From Paracoccaceae bacterium (GTDB lineage Bacteria; Pseudomonadota; Alphaproteobacteria; Rhodobacterales; Rhodobacteraceae): a DNA stretch of 7,035 nt. The notes under the pieces are model-generated. The model saw only the letters and a list, made by a program, of their open reading frames with translations, had not been told where the DNA came from and did not search any database. This document shows positions 1 through 6,226 of the stretch, in pieces. Position 1 is the first letter of the stretch, and the number at the start of each line of letters is the position of its first letter. The DNA lies in the NCBI GenBank assembly GCA_016765235.1, contig JAESQH010000239.1, positions 1-7,035 of the forward strand, given 5' to 3'. The translations under genes and the position numbers were made by a program.

Positions 1-2
1 AC

Positions 3-176
3 TGGAAACCGTTGGCGGCGAAACTTGAGGCAAAGAATATTGAATTCGTTCTGAAACCTTCGGTGCGCTATGAGGGCGAGGCGGGTGAGCAGTGGACAAT
101 GTTCTTCTACGACCCCAGCGGAAACCCTATCGAGGTTAAGGGGTTTGCGGATTTTGACGGGATATTTGCCAGCTAG
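3..176 (+). CDS. VOC (glyoxalase/bleomycin resistance fold) family protein, C-terminal part
   Basis: The open frame enters from the left edge and gives 57 residues before a TAG at 174-176; the 5' part lies outside the window. The visible piece ends with FFYDPSGNPIEVKGF, the classic last strand of a vicinal-oxygen-chelate module, where the D-P-x-G-N-x-I-E pattern supplies a metal-binding glutamate (the E of IEVKGF). VOC proteins include lactoylglutathione lyases, extradiol dioxygenases and antibiotic-binding proteins, and this fragment does not tell which. A short tail (ADFDGIFAS) follows, so the protein ends soon after the fold. It converges on the TetR gene, sharing the palindrome CTAG at 173-176 as overlapping stops. 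Family membership is clear from the motif; the substrate is unknown. Confidence 0.8.
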   Translation, partial: WKPLAAKLEAKNIEFVLKPSVRYEGEAGEQWTMFFYDPSGNPIEVKGFADFDGIFAS

Positions 177-757
177 GTAGCAAATTCCAGCGGCGGTAGG
201 ATTAGCCGCCAAGTTTCGAATGATTTTTCGGCGTTGATCGTGTCGCGTTTACTGTGCAGTACCAGCCGCGCAAGTCCATGGATAAGCGACCAAATCATCA
301 GCTCGTTCGCTTCGCTTCCACCTTCGCCTTTCACAATCGGCACGCAGATTTCGCGCAGAACGTTGTAGGCTTCTTCGGATGCCTTATTCAGTTCCGCGTC
401 GTCATGGTCACGCGGTGTGCCGCCAAACATCAGGTTAAATAGACCCTCGTTCTCCTGTGTGAAGGTTAAATATCCGCGACCAGCGGCCAATATGATTTCG
501 CGCGGATCGTTTGGGGCAAGTTTGATTTCAGACTGCATCGCCACTGTGAACATTTTGTATCCTTCTGTCATCAAACCGGAATGCAATGCGGTTTGGTTGG
601 CAAAATGATGTGCCGGTGCTGCGTGGCTAACGCCTGCTTTTGAGGCAAGTTTGCGCATGGACAGATTTTCAAGCCCGCCGTCATGCAGAAGTTCCAGACC
701 CGCTTCGAGCAGTGCCGCCCGCAGGTTTCCATGATGGTGAGGTTTCTTTTTAGTCAT
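173..757 (-). CDS. TetR/AcrR family transcriptional repressor with WHG-type C-terminal domain
   Basis: A 194-residue protein of normal TetR length. After a basic, His-rich N-terminus (MTKKKPHHHGNLR), residues 11-55 form the TetR DNA-binding domain: helix 1 around NLRAALLEAGLELL and a helix-turn-helix at about 32-52 with the core LASKAGVSHAAPAHHF. The C-terminal half is a ligand-binding and dimerisation domain; the segment MIWSLIHGLARLVL contains the W-x-x-x-H-G signature of the WHG class. The ligand cannot be read from sequence. The gene is divergent from the DUF2306 membrane protein gene, and the 77-bp spacer has two copies of a 13-bp operator-like palindrome, so autoregulation and control of that neighbour are inferred. 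The start at 757 directly follows the basic leader typical of the family; no strong ribosome binding site precedes it. Its stop overlaps that of the VOC gene. Confidence 0.9.
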   Translation of the reverse strand: MTKKKPHHHGNLRAALLEAGLELLHDGGLENLSMRKLASKAGVSHAAPAHHFANQTALHSGLMTEGYKMFTVAMQSEIKLAPNDPREIILAAGRGYLTFTQENEGLFNLMFGGTPRDHDDAELNKASEEAYNVLREICVPIVKGEGGSEANELMIWSLIHGLARLVLHSKRDTINAEKSFETWRLILPPLEFAT

Positions 758-778
758 ACGCGCAGGATAAATAATAAC

Positions 779-791
779 TTGACAGTGTCAA
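779..791. promoter_or_regulatory. Putative TetR-family operator, site 1 (perfect palindrome)
   Basis: TTGACA-G-TGTCAA is a perfect inverted repeat with 6-base arms around one central base, in the spacer between the divergent TetR and DUF2306 genes. Its size and symmetry suit a TetR dimer. The TTGACA arms also match the -35 consensus in both directions. On the minus strand, TTGACA at 791-786 is followed after 16 bases by TATCCT at 769-764, so bound repressor could block RNA polymerase directly. Assignment to this repressor is inferred from adjacency. Confidence 0.6.
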
Positions 792-805
792 TATCAATGT
801 GCAAC

Positions 806-818
806 TAGGCAGTGTCAA
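806..818. promoter_or_regulatory. Putative TetR-family operator, site 2 (imperfect copy)
   Basis: TAGGCAGTGTCAA matches site 1 at 11 of 13 positions in the same orientation; the right arm is intact and the left arm carries the two changes. Centres of the two sites lie 27 bp apart. This copy sits just upstream of the ribosome binding site of the DUF2306 gene, and its minus-strand TTGACA (818-813) is 17 bases from GATATT (795-790), another possible promoter for the repressor gene. It is probably the weaker of two repressor sites. Confidence 0.5.
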
Positions 819-834
819 CTTTTAGGGGAATATC

Positions 835-1425
835 ATGATCCGCAATCGCATTCTATTTTATACCGCCGTATTTCTCAGTTTTATGGTGGCGCTCGCATCT
901 TTTCGATTTTTAGGTATGGGCCTAGATTTGGCATTTGCGGAAATGTCTGGTCACATACTGAACCGGAAGACCGTTTTCATTGCGCACATAATTGCGGCAT
1001 CGTTGGCGCTGACTTTTGGGGCGATAAATTTGTGGGAACGACGCAGTAAGAAGTTTCGCACGTTGCATCGTTGGACCGGACGCGCATATGGCGTTTCGGT
1101 TCTGGTCGGTGGTGTATCCGGATTTGTCATGGCAACCGGTGCTGAAGGCGGGATTATTGCAGGCTTCGGCTTCGGAATTCTCGCGGTTTTATGGTTGGTA
1201 ACAACAGTGCAAGCAATTCGGCTTGCGATGGCCGGAAATTTCAAGGCGCACCGTCGCTGGATGATGCGCTCCTTCGCGCTGACATTTGCTGCGGTGACTT
1301 TAAGAATTTACCTACCCGGATTCATTATCTTTGGCGAGATGACGTATATGCAAGCCTCGGTCTGGGTCGCTTGGTTATGCTGGGTCCCGAATTTGGCGTT
1401 TGCCGAGTGGTGGGTGCGCCGCTAA
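835..1425 (+). CDS. DUF2306 family integral membrane protein
   Basis: A 196-residue, very hydrophobic protein with about six predicted membrane segments, roughly at 6-27, 46-67, 84-101, 107-131, 145-166 and 174-192. Two family landmarks are visible: LHRWTGRAYG at 77-86 and HRRWMMRSFALTFAAVTLRI starting at residue 139, both typical of DUF2306. Histidines H51, H78 and H139 lie in or beside membrane segments, an arrangement reminiscent of haem-binding membrane proteins, but haem binding is only a guess. The ATG at 835 is preceded by AGGGGAA at 824-830. Transcription is probably repressed by the divergent TetR protein through the palindromes at 779-818. The gene ends with a TAA that overlaps the pyrF stop by 4 bp. 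The family has no firmly established biochemical function that I know of. Confidence 0.85.
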   Translation: MIRNRILFYTAVFLSFMVALASFRFLGMGLDLAFAEMSGHILNRKTVFIAHIIAASLALTFGAINLWERRSKKFRTLHRWTGRAYGVSVLVGGVSGFVMATGAEGGIIAGFGFGILAVLWLVTTVQAIRLAMAGNFKAHRRWMMRSFALTFAAVTLRIYLPGFIIFGEMTYMQASVWVAWLCWVPNLAFAEWWVRR

Positions 1426-2117
1426 ATCGCTGCCAGTTCGGTTTTGATCATGCGGACGGCTGACAGCGGGTCTTCGGCTTTCCAGATTGGGCGGCCTACT
1501 ACAATGTGATCGGCGCCGTCATTGATCGCAATCGCTGGCGAGGCGACACGTTTTTGATCGTCGGCGTTGGTGCCAGCGGGGCGAACGCCCGGTGTTACGA
1601 TCAGTTTGCCGGTGGCTTCGGGAAGGGCGCGGATCATAGCGGCTTCTTGGGGGCTGGCGATTACGCCATCGGCGCCGGCTAGAAATGCCAAGCGTGCGCG
1701 CTCGATCACGATATCATGGATATCTCCGGCTTGGATCAAGGCGAGATCAAGGTCGCTGCGATCAAGGGATGTGAGAACGGTTACTGCGAGGATTTTCATA
1801 TCGGTCGTTCCGCGACCAGCAACGGCCGCGTGTACAACGTTCGGATCACCGTGGACGGTCAGGAAATCAAGATCGAATTGCGTGAACCCCGCGACCGCGT
1901 TTTCCACAGTTTGGCCGATGTCGAACAGTTTCATGTCCAAGAAAACGCGTTTGCCCATCTCGGTTAGCTCGTTGGCGAGGGCCATACCGCCGCCTGTCAA
2001 CATGCCAAGGCCTATTTTATAAAACGAAACCTCGTCCCCCAGTTTTTCGACAAGGCGCAGGCCTTGCAGTGCATTGGGGACATCTAGGGCGACTATTAGA
2101 CGGTCATCGGCTTGCAT
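1422..2117 (-). CDS. pyrF: Orotidine 5'-phosphate decarboxylase
   Basis: This enzyme converts orotidine 5'-monophosphate to UMP, the last step of de novo pyrimidine synthesis, in the cytoplasm. The 231-residue length is normal for the bacterial enzyme. Visible landmarks are LIVALDVP near the N-terminus (D12), FYKIGLGM (K34), the catalytic D-x-K-x-x-D in LDMKLFDIG (D61, K63, D66), TVHGD (H89), and the phosphate-binding TPGVRPAG (R179) and VVGRPI (R209). The loop reads FDIGQTV where many bacteria have HDIPNTV; I recall this as common in Rhodobacterales, so it is not a defect. The start at 2117 follows AGGAGGAG at about 2126-2133, which touches the TAA of the upstream methyltransferase gene, so the two are cotranscribed and probably translationally coupled. 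The 3' end overlaps that of the DUF2306 gene. Confidence 0.96.
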   Translation of the reverse strand: MQADDRLIVALDVPNALQGLRLVEKLGDEVSFYKIGLGMLTGGGMALANELTEMGKRVFLDMKLFDIGQTVENAVAGFTQFDLDFLTVHGDPNVVHAAVAGRGTTDMKILAVTVLTSLDRSDLDLALIQAGDIHDIVIERARLAFLAGADGVIASPQEAAMIRALPEATGKLIVTPGVRPAGTNADDQKRVASPAIAINDGADHIVVGRPIWKAEDPLSAVRMIKTELAAI

Positions 2118-2132
2118 CGGGTGGCTCCTCCT

Positions 2133-2825
2133 TTACGATTTGTAAAGAATTCGCATGTCCGGGTCTTCGGTGCAATACATATGCACCCAGATATAGGCGT
2201 GGTAAAACAGCGCGAGAACCAGAGCGTTCCATGACCCAAGAAGCAGGCCAATGCCCCACATGCCTGTGAAGACGAACGTATACATGGCATTGCCCGAGTA
2301 CTTGAACGCGCCTTCGTTAACCATCGGCATGTTCAGGTATTTGTCGTAGAAATGGTCACCGCCAAGGGCGCGGTTAATGGTGAAATATTTTAGAACCGAG
2401 TGCATGGTCCATGCGATCAACACTATCAGAAGCGATCCGGATACAATTTGCATAGTCCTGTCACCGCCAAGCGAACCGTAATCGGAAATGCCAACGACGA
2501 TCAATAACAAAGGGCGCCCGCCAAGGAAAGGCAGGAATATCGCGCCCCAGACCTTCAGAGCATTGTCGCCAAATATTCGGACCATGATGTCGAGATGTAG
2601 TTGCAGGCGAAACACGACGGCGACGATGCTTTGATGGATCAGCCCGATGGCGATGGTGGTATAGGCCCATGTCATTGTGGATACGCCGATAAAGGTGCCC
2701 CCGTTATCTTTCAGCAGGCTGCACGTGCCAATTGTAAGCAGGGCGGCAATCATGGTGTGCTGGATTTGGCCTCGGAATACCTCGGATTTGGGGGTGTTGG
2801 CGCGGATGTCGGCTAGGGTACGCAT
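2133..2825 (-). CDS. Predicted membrane methyltransferase, PEMT/ICMT-like
   Basis: I place the start at 2825 (230 residues) because AGGAGGAG lies 6 nt upstream at 2832-2839; an in-frame ATG at 2915 would add 30 residues with no family-like character. About six membrane segments are predicted (roughly 22-40, 48-72, 92-113, 126-146, 178-196, 200-217). The C-terminal part carries EGAFKYSGNAMY (171-182) and VHMYCTEDPDMR (214-225), which parallel the two SAM-binding motifs of phospholipid and isoprenylcysteine methyltransferases (G-x-x-R/K-Y...P/A-x-Y and the closing E...R). The usual RHP is replaced by SGN. Phospholipid N-methylation (PE to PC) is a reasonable hypothesis, not proven; another small membrane substrate is possible. 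It is the first gene of a two-gene unit with pyrF, 15 bp apart, and divergent from clpB. Confidence 0.65.
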   Translation of the reverse strand: MRTLADIRANTPKSEVFRGQIQHTMIAALLTIGTCSLLKDNGGTFIGVSTMTWAYTTIAIGLIHQSIVAVVFRLQLHLDIMVRIFGDNALKVWGAIFLPFLGGRPLLLIVVGISDYGSLGGDRTMQIVSGSLLIVLIAWTMHSVLKYFTINRALGGDHFYDKYLNMPMVNEGAFKYSGNAMYTFVFTGMWGIGLLLGSWNALVLALFYHAYIWVHMYCTEDPDMRILYKS

Positions 2826-2848
2826 GGGGTTCTCCTCCTGTTTTTGGG

Positions 2849-2876
2849 AGCCTAGCAGAATTGCTTGCATTCGCAA
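2849..2876 (-). promoter_or_regulatory. Possible promoter of the methyltransferase-pyrF operon
   Basis: Reading leftward, TTGCGA (2876-2871) is followed after 16 bases by TAGGCT (2854-2849), preceded by GC; this loosely fits housekeeping promoters of alphaproteobacteria (TTGAC-like -35, GCTA-like -10). The predicted start near 2842 would leave a 5' leader of only about 17 nt containing the strong AGGAGGAG. Both hexamers are imperfect, so the call is tentative. Confidence 0.3.
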
Positions 2877-2886
2877 AATGTGAGTC

Positions 2887-2919
2887 CTTGCAAGGGCTTG
2901 CTCGCGCACCCACATATTA
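2887..2919 (+). promoter_or_regulatory. Putative RpoH (sigma-32) heat-shock promoter of clpB
   Basis: CTTGCAAG at 2887-2894 resembles the heat-shock -35 element (CTTGAA), and CCCACATATTA at 2909-2919 resembles its -10 element (CCCCATNT). With CTTGCA as the -35, the gap is 16 bases, within the accepted 13-17. Transcription would start near 2922 and give a leader of about 65 nt. This is what established knowledge of clpB regulation predicts, but both boxes deviate from the E. coli consensus. Confidence 0.5.
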
Positions 2920-2975
2920 ACCGAAGGGTCATACTAGACGTGCCAACTGGGCGTCGAATGTATGAACGCCAAAAT

Positions 2976-2980
2976 AGGAG
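2976..2980 (+). promoter_or_regulatory. Ribosome binding site of clpB
   Basis: AGGAG, 6 nt before the ATG at 2987, fixes the clpB start. An earlier in-frame start is excluded because the nearby ATG at 2962 runs quickly into a stop. A small hairpin (2937-2955, GACG...CGTC with a CC/GG extension) lies upstream and does not cover the site. Confidence 0.65.
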
Positions 2981-2986
2981 AACAAG

Positions 2987-5584
2987 ATGAACTTCGAGAA
3001 GTTTACAGAGCGTAGCCGTGGTTTCGTACAGGCCGCTCAGACCATTGCCAAACGAGAAGAACACCAGCGGTTTATGCCTGAACATTTGTTGAAGGCATTG
3101 TTGGATGACGATCAGGGATTGGCCGCGAATTTGATTAAACGCGCAGGCGGTGCGCCGAATGTTGCGATTGCCGAGGTTGACGCGGCGGTTGCCAAACTGC
3201 CCAAGGTTTCGGGCGATCAACTGTATATGGACGGGCAGACCAGCAAAGTTCTGGCCGAGGCCGAAAAGCTGGCCGACAAGGCTGGCGATAGTTTCGTGAC
3301 GGTGGAGCGTTTGTTGACCGCGTTGGCCGTGACCAAATCCGAGGCCGAAAAGGCATTGAAGGCCGCAAAGGTAACAGCGCAGGCTTTGAACGAGGCGATA
3401 AACGATATTCGTAAGGGCCGTACCGCTGATTCCGCGAGTGCTGAGGATAGTTACGAGGCGTTGAAGAAATACGCGCATGATCTGACCGAAGCGGCGCGAG
3501 AGGGCAAGATTGACCCGATCATCGGGCGTGACGAAGAAATTCGCCGCACGATGCAGGTTTTGGCGCGGCGTACTAAAAACAACCCCGTTTTGATCGGGGA
3601 ACCCGGCGTTGGTAAAACGGCGATTGCCGAAGGGTTGGCTTTACGAATAGTTAACGGTGACGTGCCGGATTCAATTGCTAACAAAAAGTTAATGTCACTG
3701 GATATGGGGGCGCTGATTGCGGGCGCCAAATATCGCGGTGAATTTGAGGAGCGGCTTAAAGCGGTTCTGAACGAGGTGACCCACGCGAACGGCGAGATCA
3801 TCTTGTTTATCGACGAAATGCACACGCTTGTCGGGGCTGGTAAGTCGGATGGGGCGATGGATGCCTCGAACCTGCTGAAACCTGCCTTGGCGCGGGGTGA
3901 ATTGCACTGCGTTGGTGCGACCACGTTGGATGAGTATCGCAAACATGTTGAGAAAGACGCAGCTTTGGCGCGGCGCTTCCAGCCAGTGTTGGTTGAAGAG
4001 CCGACGGTCGAGGATACGATCTCTATACTGCGCGGTATTAAGGAAAAGTACGAGCTGCACCACGGCATTCGGATTTCGGACCGCGCGCTGGTTGCAGCGG
4101 CGACTTTGTCGGATCGCTATATCACCGATCGTTTCTTACCGGATAAGGCGATTGATTTGATGGACGAAGCAGCCAGCCGTCTGCGGATGGAGGCTGACAG
4201 CAAGCCAGAAGAACTCGACACGCTTGATCGCGAGATATTGCAAAAGCAGATCGAGGCGGAGGCGTTGAAGCAGGAAAAAGATGATGCCTCGGCGGATCGT
4301 CTGGTGAAACTGTTGAAAGAGCTGTCGGGTTTGCAGGAAAGATCGACCGAGATGACGGCACGCTGGCAAGCCGAACGCGACAAGATGGCAGGCGCGCGGG
4401 ACATCAAGGAAGAGCTTGAAACCGCAAGGGCGGAGCTGGACCAAGCAATGCGGGCGGCTGATCACGCGAAGGCTGGCGAGCTGACCTACAGTATCATCCC
4501 AAATTTGGAGGCGCGCTTGGCCGATGCCGAAGCGGCTGAAAATCAGGCGATGGACCTGATGGTGGAAGAAGCCGTGATGCCAGAACATATCGCTTCGGTG
4601 GTTGAGCGCTGGACGGGTATTCCGATGGACAAAATGTTGGAAGGCGAGCGCGAGAAACTGCTGAAGATGGAAGTTGAGCTTGGTAATCGTGTGATTGGTC
4701 AAAACCTGGCCGTGAAGGCGGTATCGGATGCGGTCCGGCGGGCGCGGGCAGGGTTGAATGACCCGAACCGCCCATTGGGCAGCTTCTTGTTCCTTGGCCC
4801 AACCGGCGTGGGTAAAACGGAGCTGACCAAAGCTTTGGCCGAATACCTGTTTGACGACGACACCGCGATGACGCGCGTGGATATGTCGGAGTTTATGGAG
4901 AAACACTCGGTTTCCCGTCTGATCGGCGCCCCTCCGGGGTATGTCGGGTATGACGAGGGTGGCGTGTTGACCGAAGCCGTGCGGCGTAGGCCCTATCAGG
5001 TGATCCTGTTTGACGAGGTTGAGAAGGCGCATCCAGATGTGTTTAACGTTTTGTTGCAGGTTCTGGATGATGGGCGGTTGACCGATGGGCAGGGGCGTCT
5101 TGTCGATTTCAAGAACACGCTGATTATTTTGACGTCGAACCTTGGGTCGCAGGCGCTGAACAATACGGCGTTGGATGTGGACGAGGCGAAAGAGGTGGTG
5201 ATGGAGGCCGTGCGCGGTCACTTCCGCCCTGAATTCCTGAACCGTCTGGACGAGATCGTCGTGTTTGATCGTTTAAGTCGCGAAAACATGGACGGGATCG
5301 TTGATATTCAGTTGGCTATTCTTGGCAAACGTCTGGCCCCTCGCAAAATCGTGCTTGAGTTGGATGAGGCGGCGCTAAAATGGTTGGCCGATACCGGATA
5401 TGATCCGGTTTACGGTGCAAGGCCGCTGAAACGGGTGATCCAAAACCATTTGCAAAACCCGTTGGCAGAAATGTTGTTGGGAGGCGAGGTGTTTGACGGA
5501 TCCAAAGTGCCGATCTCGGCAGACAGCGAAGGGCTGGTAATTGGGCAGGCGGTGAATATTGCCGATGCCCAAACGGTTCATTAA
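2987..5584 (+). CDS. clpB: ATP-dependent protein disaggregase ClpB
   Basis: ClpB is the hexameric Hsp100 AAA+ machine that, with DnaK/DnaJ/GrpE, threads aggregated proteins through its pore to rescue them after heat stress; it is cytoplasmic. The 865-residue length fits (E. coli 857). Domain order: Clp N-domain (about 1-145, starting MNFEKFTERSRGFVQAAQ), first AAA+ module with Walker A GEPGVGKT (204-211, K210) and Walker B FIDE (D276, E277), a coiled-coil middle domain at roughly 395-525 rich in Glu, Lys and Ala that marks ClpB rather than ClpA or ClpC, and a second AAA+ module with GPTGVGKT (604-611, K610), ILFDE (D676, E677) and sensor-2 GARPLKR (810-816). Pore loops read KYRGEFEER and GYVGYDEGG. 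No ClpP-binding IGF/L tripeptide loop is evident, consistent with ClpB. All catalytic residues are present. It is monocistronic by layout, behind a likely heat-shock promoter, and converges on the DUF302 gene. Confidence 0.98.
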   Translation: MNFEKFTERSRGFVQAAQTIAKREEHQRFMPEHLLKALLDDDQGLAANLIKRAGGAPNVAIAEVDAAVAKLPKVSGDQLYMDGQTSKVLAEAEKLADKAGDSFVTVERLLTALAVTKSEAEKALKAAKVTAQALNEAINDIRKGRTADSASAEDSYEALKKYAHDLTEAAREGKIDPIIGRDEEIRRTMQVLARRTKNNPVLIGEPGVGKTAIAEGLALRIVNGDVPDSIANKKLMSLDMGALIAGAKYRGEFEERLKAVLNEVTHANGEIILFIDEMHTLVGAGKSDGAMDASNLLKPALARGELHCVGATTLDEYRKHVEKDAALARRFQPVLVEEPTVEDTISILRGIKEKYELHHGIRISDRALVAAATLSDRYITDRFLPDKAIDLMDEAASRLRMEADSKPEELDTLDREILQKQIEAEALKQEKDDASADRLVKLLKELSGLQERSTEMTARWQAERDKMAGARDIKEELETARAELDQAMRAADHAKAGELTYSIIPNLEARLADAEAAENQAMDLMVEEAVMPEHIASVVERWTGIPMDKMLEGEREKLLKMEVELGNRVIGQNLAVKAVSDAVRRARAGLNDPNRPLGSFLFLGPTGVGKTELTKALAEYLFDDDTAMTRVDMSEFMEKHSVSRLIGAPPGYVGYDEGGVLTEAVRRRPYQVILFDEVEKAHPDVFNVLLQVLDDGRLTDGQGRLVDFKNTLIILTSNLGSQALNNTALDVDEAKEVVMEAVRGHFRPEFLNRLDEIVVFDRLSRENMDGIVDIQLAILGKRLAPRKIVLELDEAALKWLADTGYDPVYGARPLKRVIQNHLQNPLAEMLLGGEVFDGSKVPISADSEGLVIGQAVNIADAQTVH

Positions 5585-5601
5585 CTGGTGCCGTGTATCT
5601 G

Positions 5602-5639
5602 GCGAGGCCCTCCCGCCCTTCGGTTGGACCGGGCCTCGC
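5602..5639. terminator. Stem-loop between convergent clpB and DUF302 genes, possible bidirectional terminator
   Basis: GCGAGGCCC (5602-5610) pairs perfectly with GGGCCTCGC (5631-5639), giving a 9-bp GC-rich stem around a 20-nt loop that itself contains a TTCG between C- and G-rich stretches. It starts 18 nt after the clpB stop and lies 25 nt beyond the DUF302 stop, the right place to end both transcripts. Neither side has a proper T run, so it is not a textbook intrinsic terminator; it may act as a 3'-end stabiliser, or be one copy of a dispersed palindromic repeat. Confidence 0.45.
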
Positions 5640-5663
5640 TCCGCTCGGCGGTTTGACGGTTTG

Positions 5664-6107
5664 TTAACCCTCAATGGCTTCCAGAATGATTGCGTCTAAC
5701 ATTTCGTTGACGGGTGCCATGGCGTCACCGGGCATGAACCTGTGGCCAACAGTGGTTTGGTCCGGATTTTCGGGTGTAGAGAATATAAAGATACCATAAG
5801 GGCAGAATGCAATGTTCATGACATCCGCCTCCATCGCGGCGCGTGATACGGATGCGGAGCAGAAGCTGTATACAAGTGCTTCGGAGAATATCGTAATATC
5901 AGACCCTACGTCTTCGCGCGTGCGTTCCAGCATTTCTCCGACGTTGCTGATGGAATCAATCGTTAAACCTTTGTCGATAATCGCGCTTTCGACAGAAAAC
6001 GATACATTGTCGAAGGAATCATCTACGACCCAAGAGGTAATATCCTGGGCAAATGCCGGTGTAGCGAAGAATGTTGCAGCTGTTAGGGCTATTATACGTT
6101 TAGACAT
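5664..6107 (-). CDS. Secreted DUF302 domain protein
   Basis: A 147-residue protein with a Sec signal peptide: basic MSKR, a hydrophobic stretch, then TPAFA followed by Q, with likely cleavage after A20, so the mature protein (about 127 residues) should be periplasmic. The body resembles DUF302: an N-terminal strand and helix (FSVESAIIDKGLTIDSISNVGEML, from residue 37), a central region with FCSASVSRAAMEAD, then NIAFCPYGIFIFS, the family's P-x-x-I-x-V/I-Y/F strand. Two cysteines, C83 and C102, could form a disulfide after export; that is inference. Function of the family is not established; some members bind small ligands or occur with metal or sulfur genes, but nothing here supports one. The ATG follows AAGGGA at 6115-6120. 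The gene stands alone between clpB (convergent) and the rRNA operon (divergent). Confidence 0.75.
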   Translation of the reverse strand: MSKRIIALTAATFFATPAFAQDITSWVVDDSFDNVSFSVESAIIDKGLTIDSISNVGEMLERTREDVGSDITIFSEALVYSFCSASVSRAAMEADVMNIAFCPYGIFIFSTPENPDQTTVGHRFMPGDAMAPVNEMLDAIILEAIEG

Positions 6108-6137
6108 GATGTCGTCCCTTATTAGATTGCTTTTATG

Positions 6138-6154
6138 AACGGTTAAATACCGTT
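6138..6154. promoter_or_regulatory. Inverted repeat upstream of the DUF302 gene
   Basis: AACGGT-TAAAT-ACCGTT is a perfect 6-base-arm palindrome with a 5-base centre, about 30 bp before the DUF302 start. Together with the following AA it also makes TTAA-N6-TTAA (6143-6156), close to but one base short of the CtrA pattern TTAA-N7-TTAA. It could be an operator for an unknown regulator or a hairpin in the 5' leader. No clear promoter hexamers were found around it. Confidence 0.35.
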
Positions 6155-6226
6155 AAACCTGTTGTCTTACGAAGGTGTATATCATGAAAAACCCAACGTA
6201 TGTTGACGTTTTTTGCCACGAACTTC

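Noticed and set aside
779..807. Forward promoter using TTGACA at 779-784 for the DUF2306 gene
   Set aside because: No acceptable -10 hexamer occurs 16-18 bases downstream (CAACTA at 17), so I list the site as an operator only.
1567..2022. Plus-strand open frame of 151 codons inside pyrF
   Set aside because: Antisense to pyrF, with Arg- and Ser-rich shadow composition; pyrF is unambiguous.
2823..2915. Longer N-terminus for the methyltransferase (start at 2915)
   Set aside because: The extra 30 residues do not look like the family, and the start at 2825 has a near-perfect ribosome binding site at 2832-2839.
2852..3478. Minus-strand open frame of 208 codons across the start of clpB
   Set aside because: It runs antisense to the clpB N-domain and through its promoter, and shows no family features.
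4136..5221. Long minus-strand open frame (361 codons) inside clpB
   Set aside because: It lies opposite the strongly conserved coding frame of clpB, has a composition unlike a real protein (rich in His, Arg and Gln) and no recognisable domain or ribosome binding site.
6195..6214. Short hairpin AACGT/ACGTT followed by six T, terminator-like
   Set aside because: Only five weak base pairs, and no plus-strand gene just upstream needs terminating.
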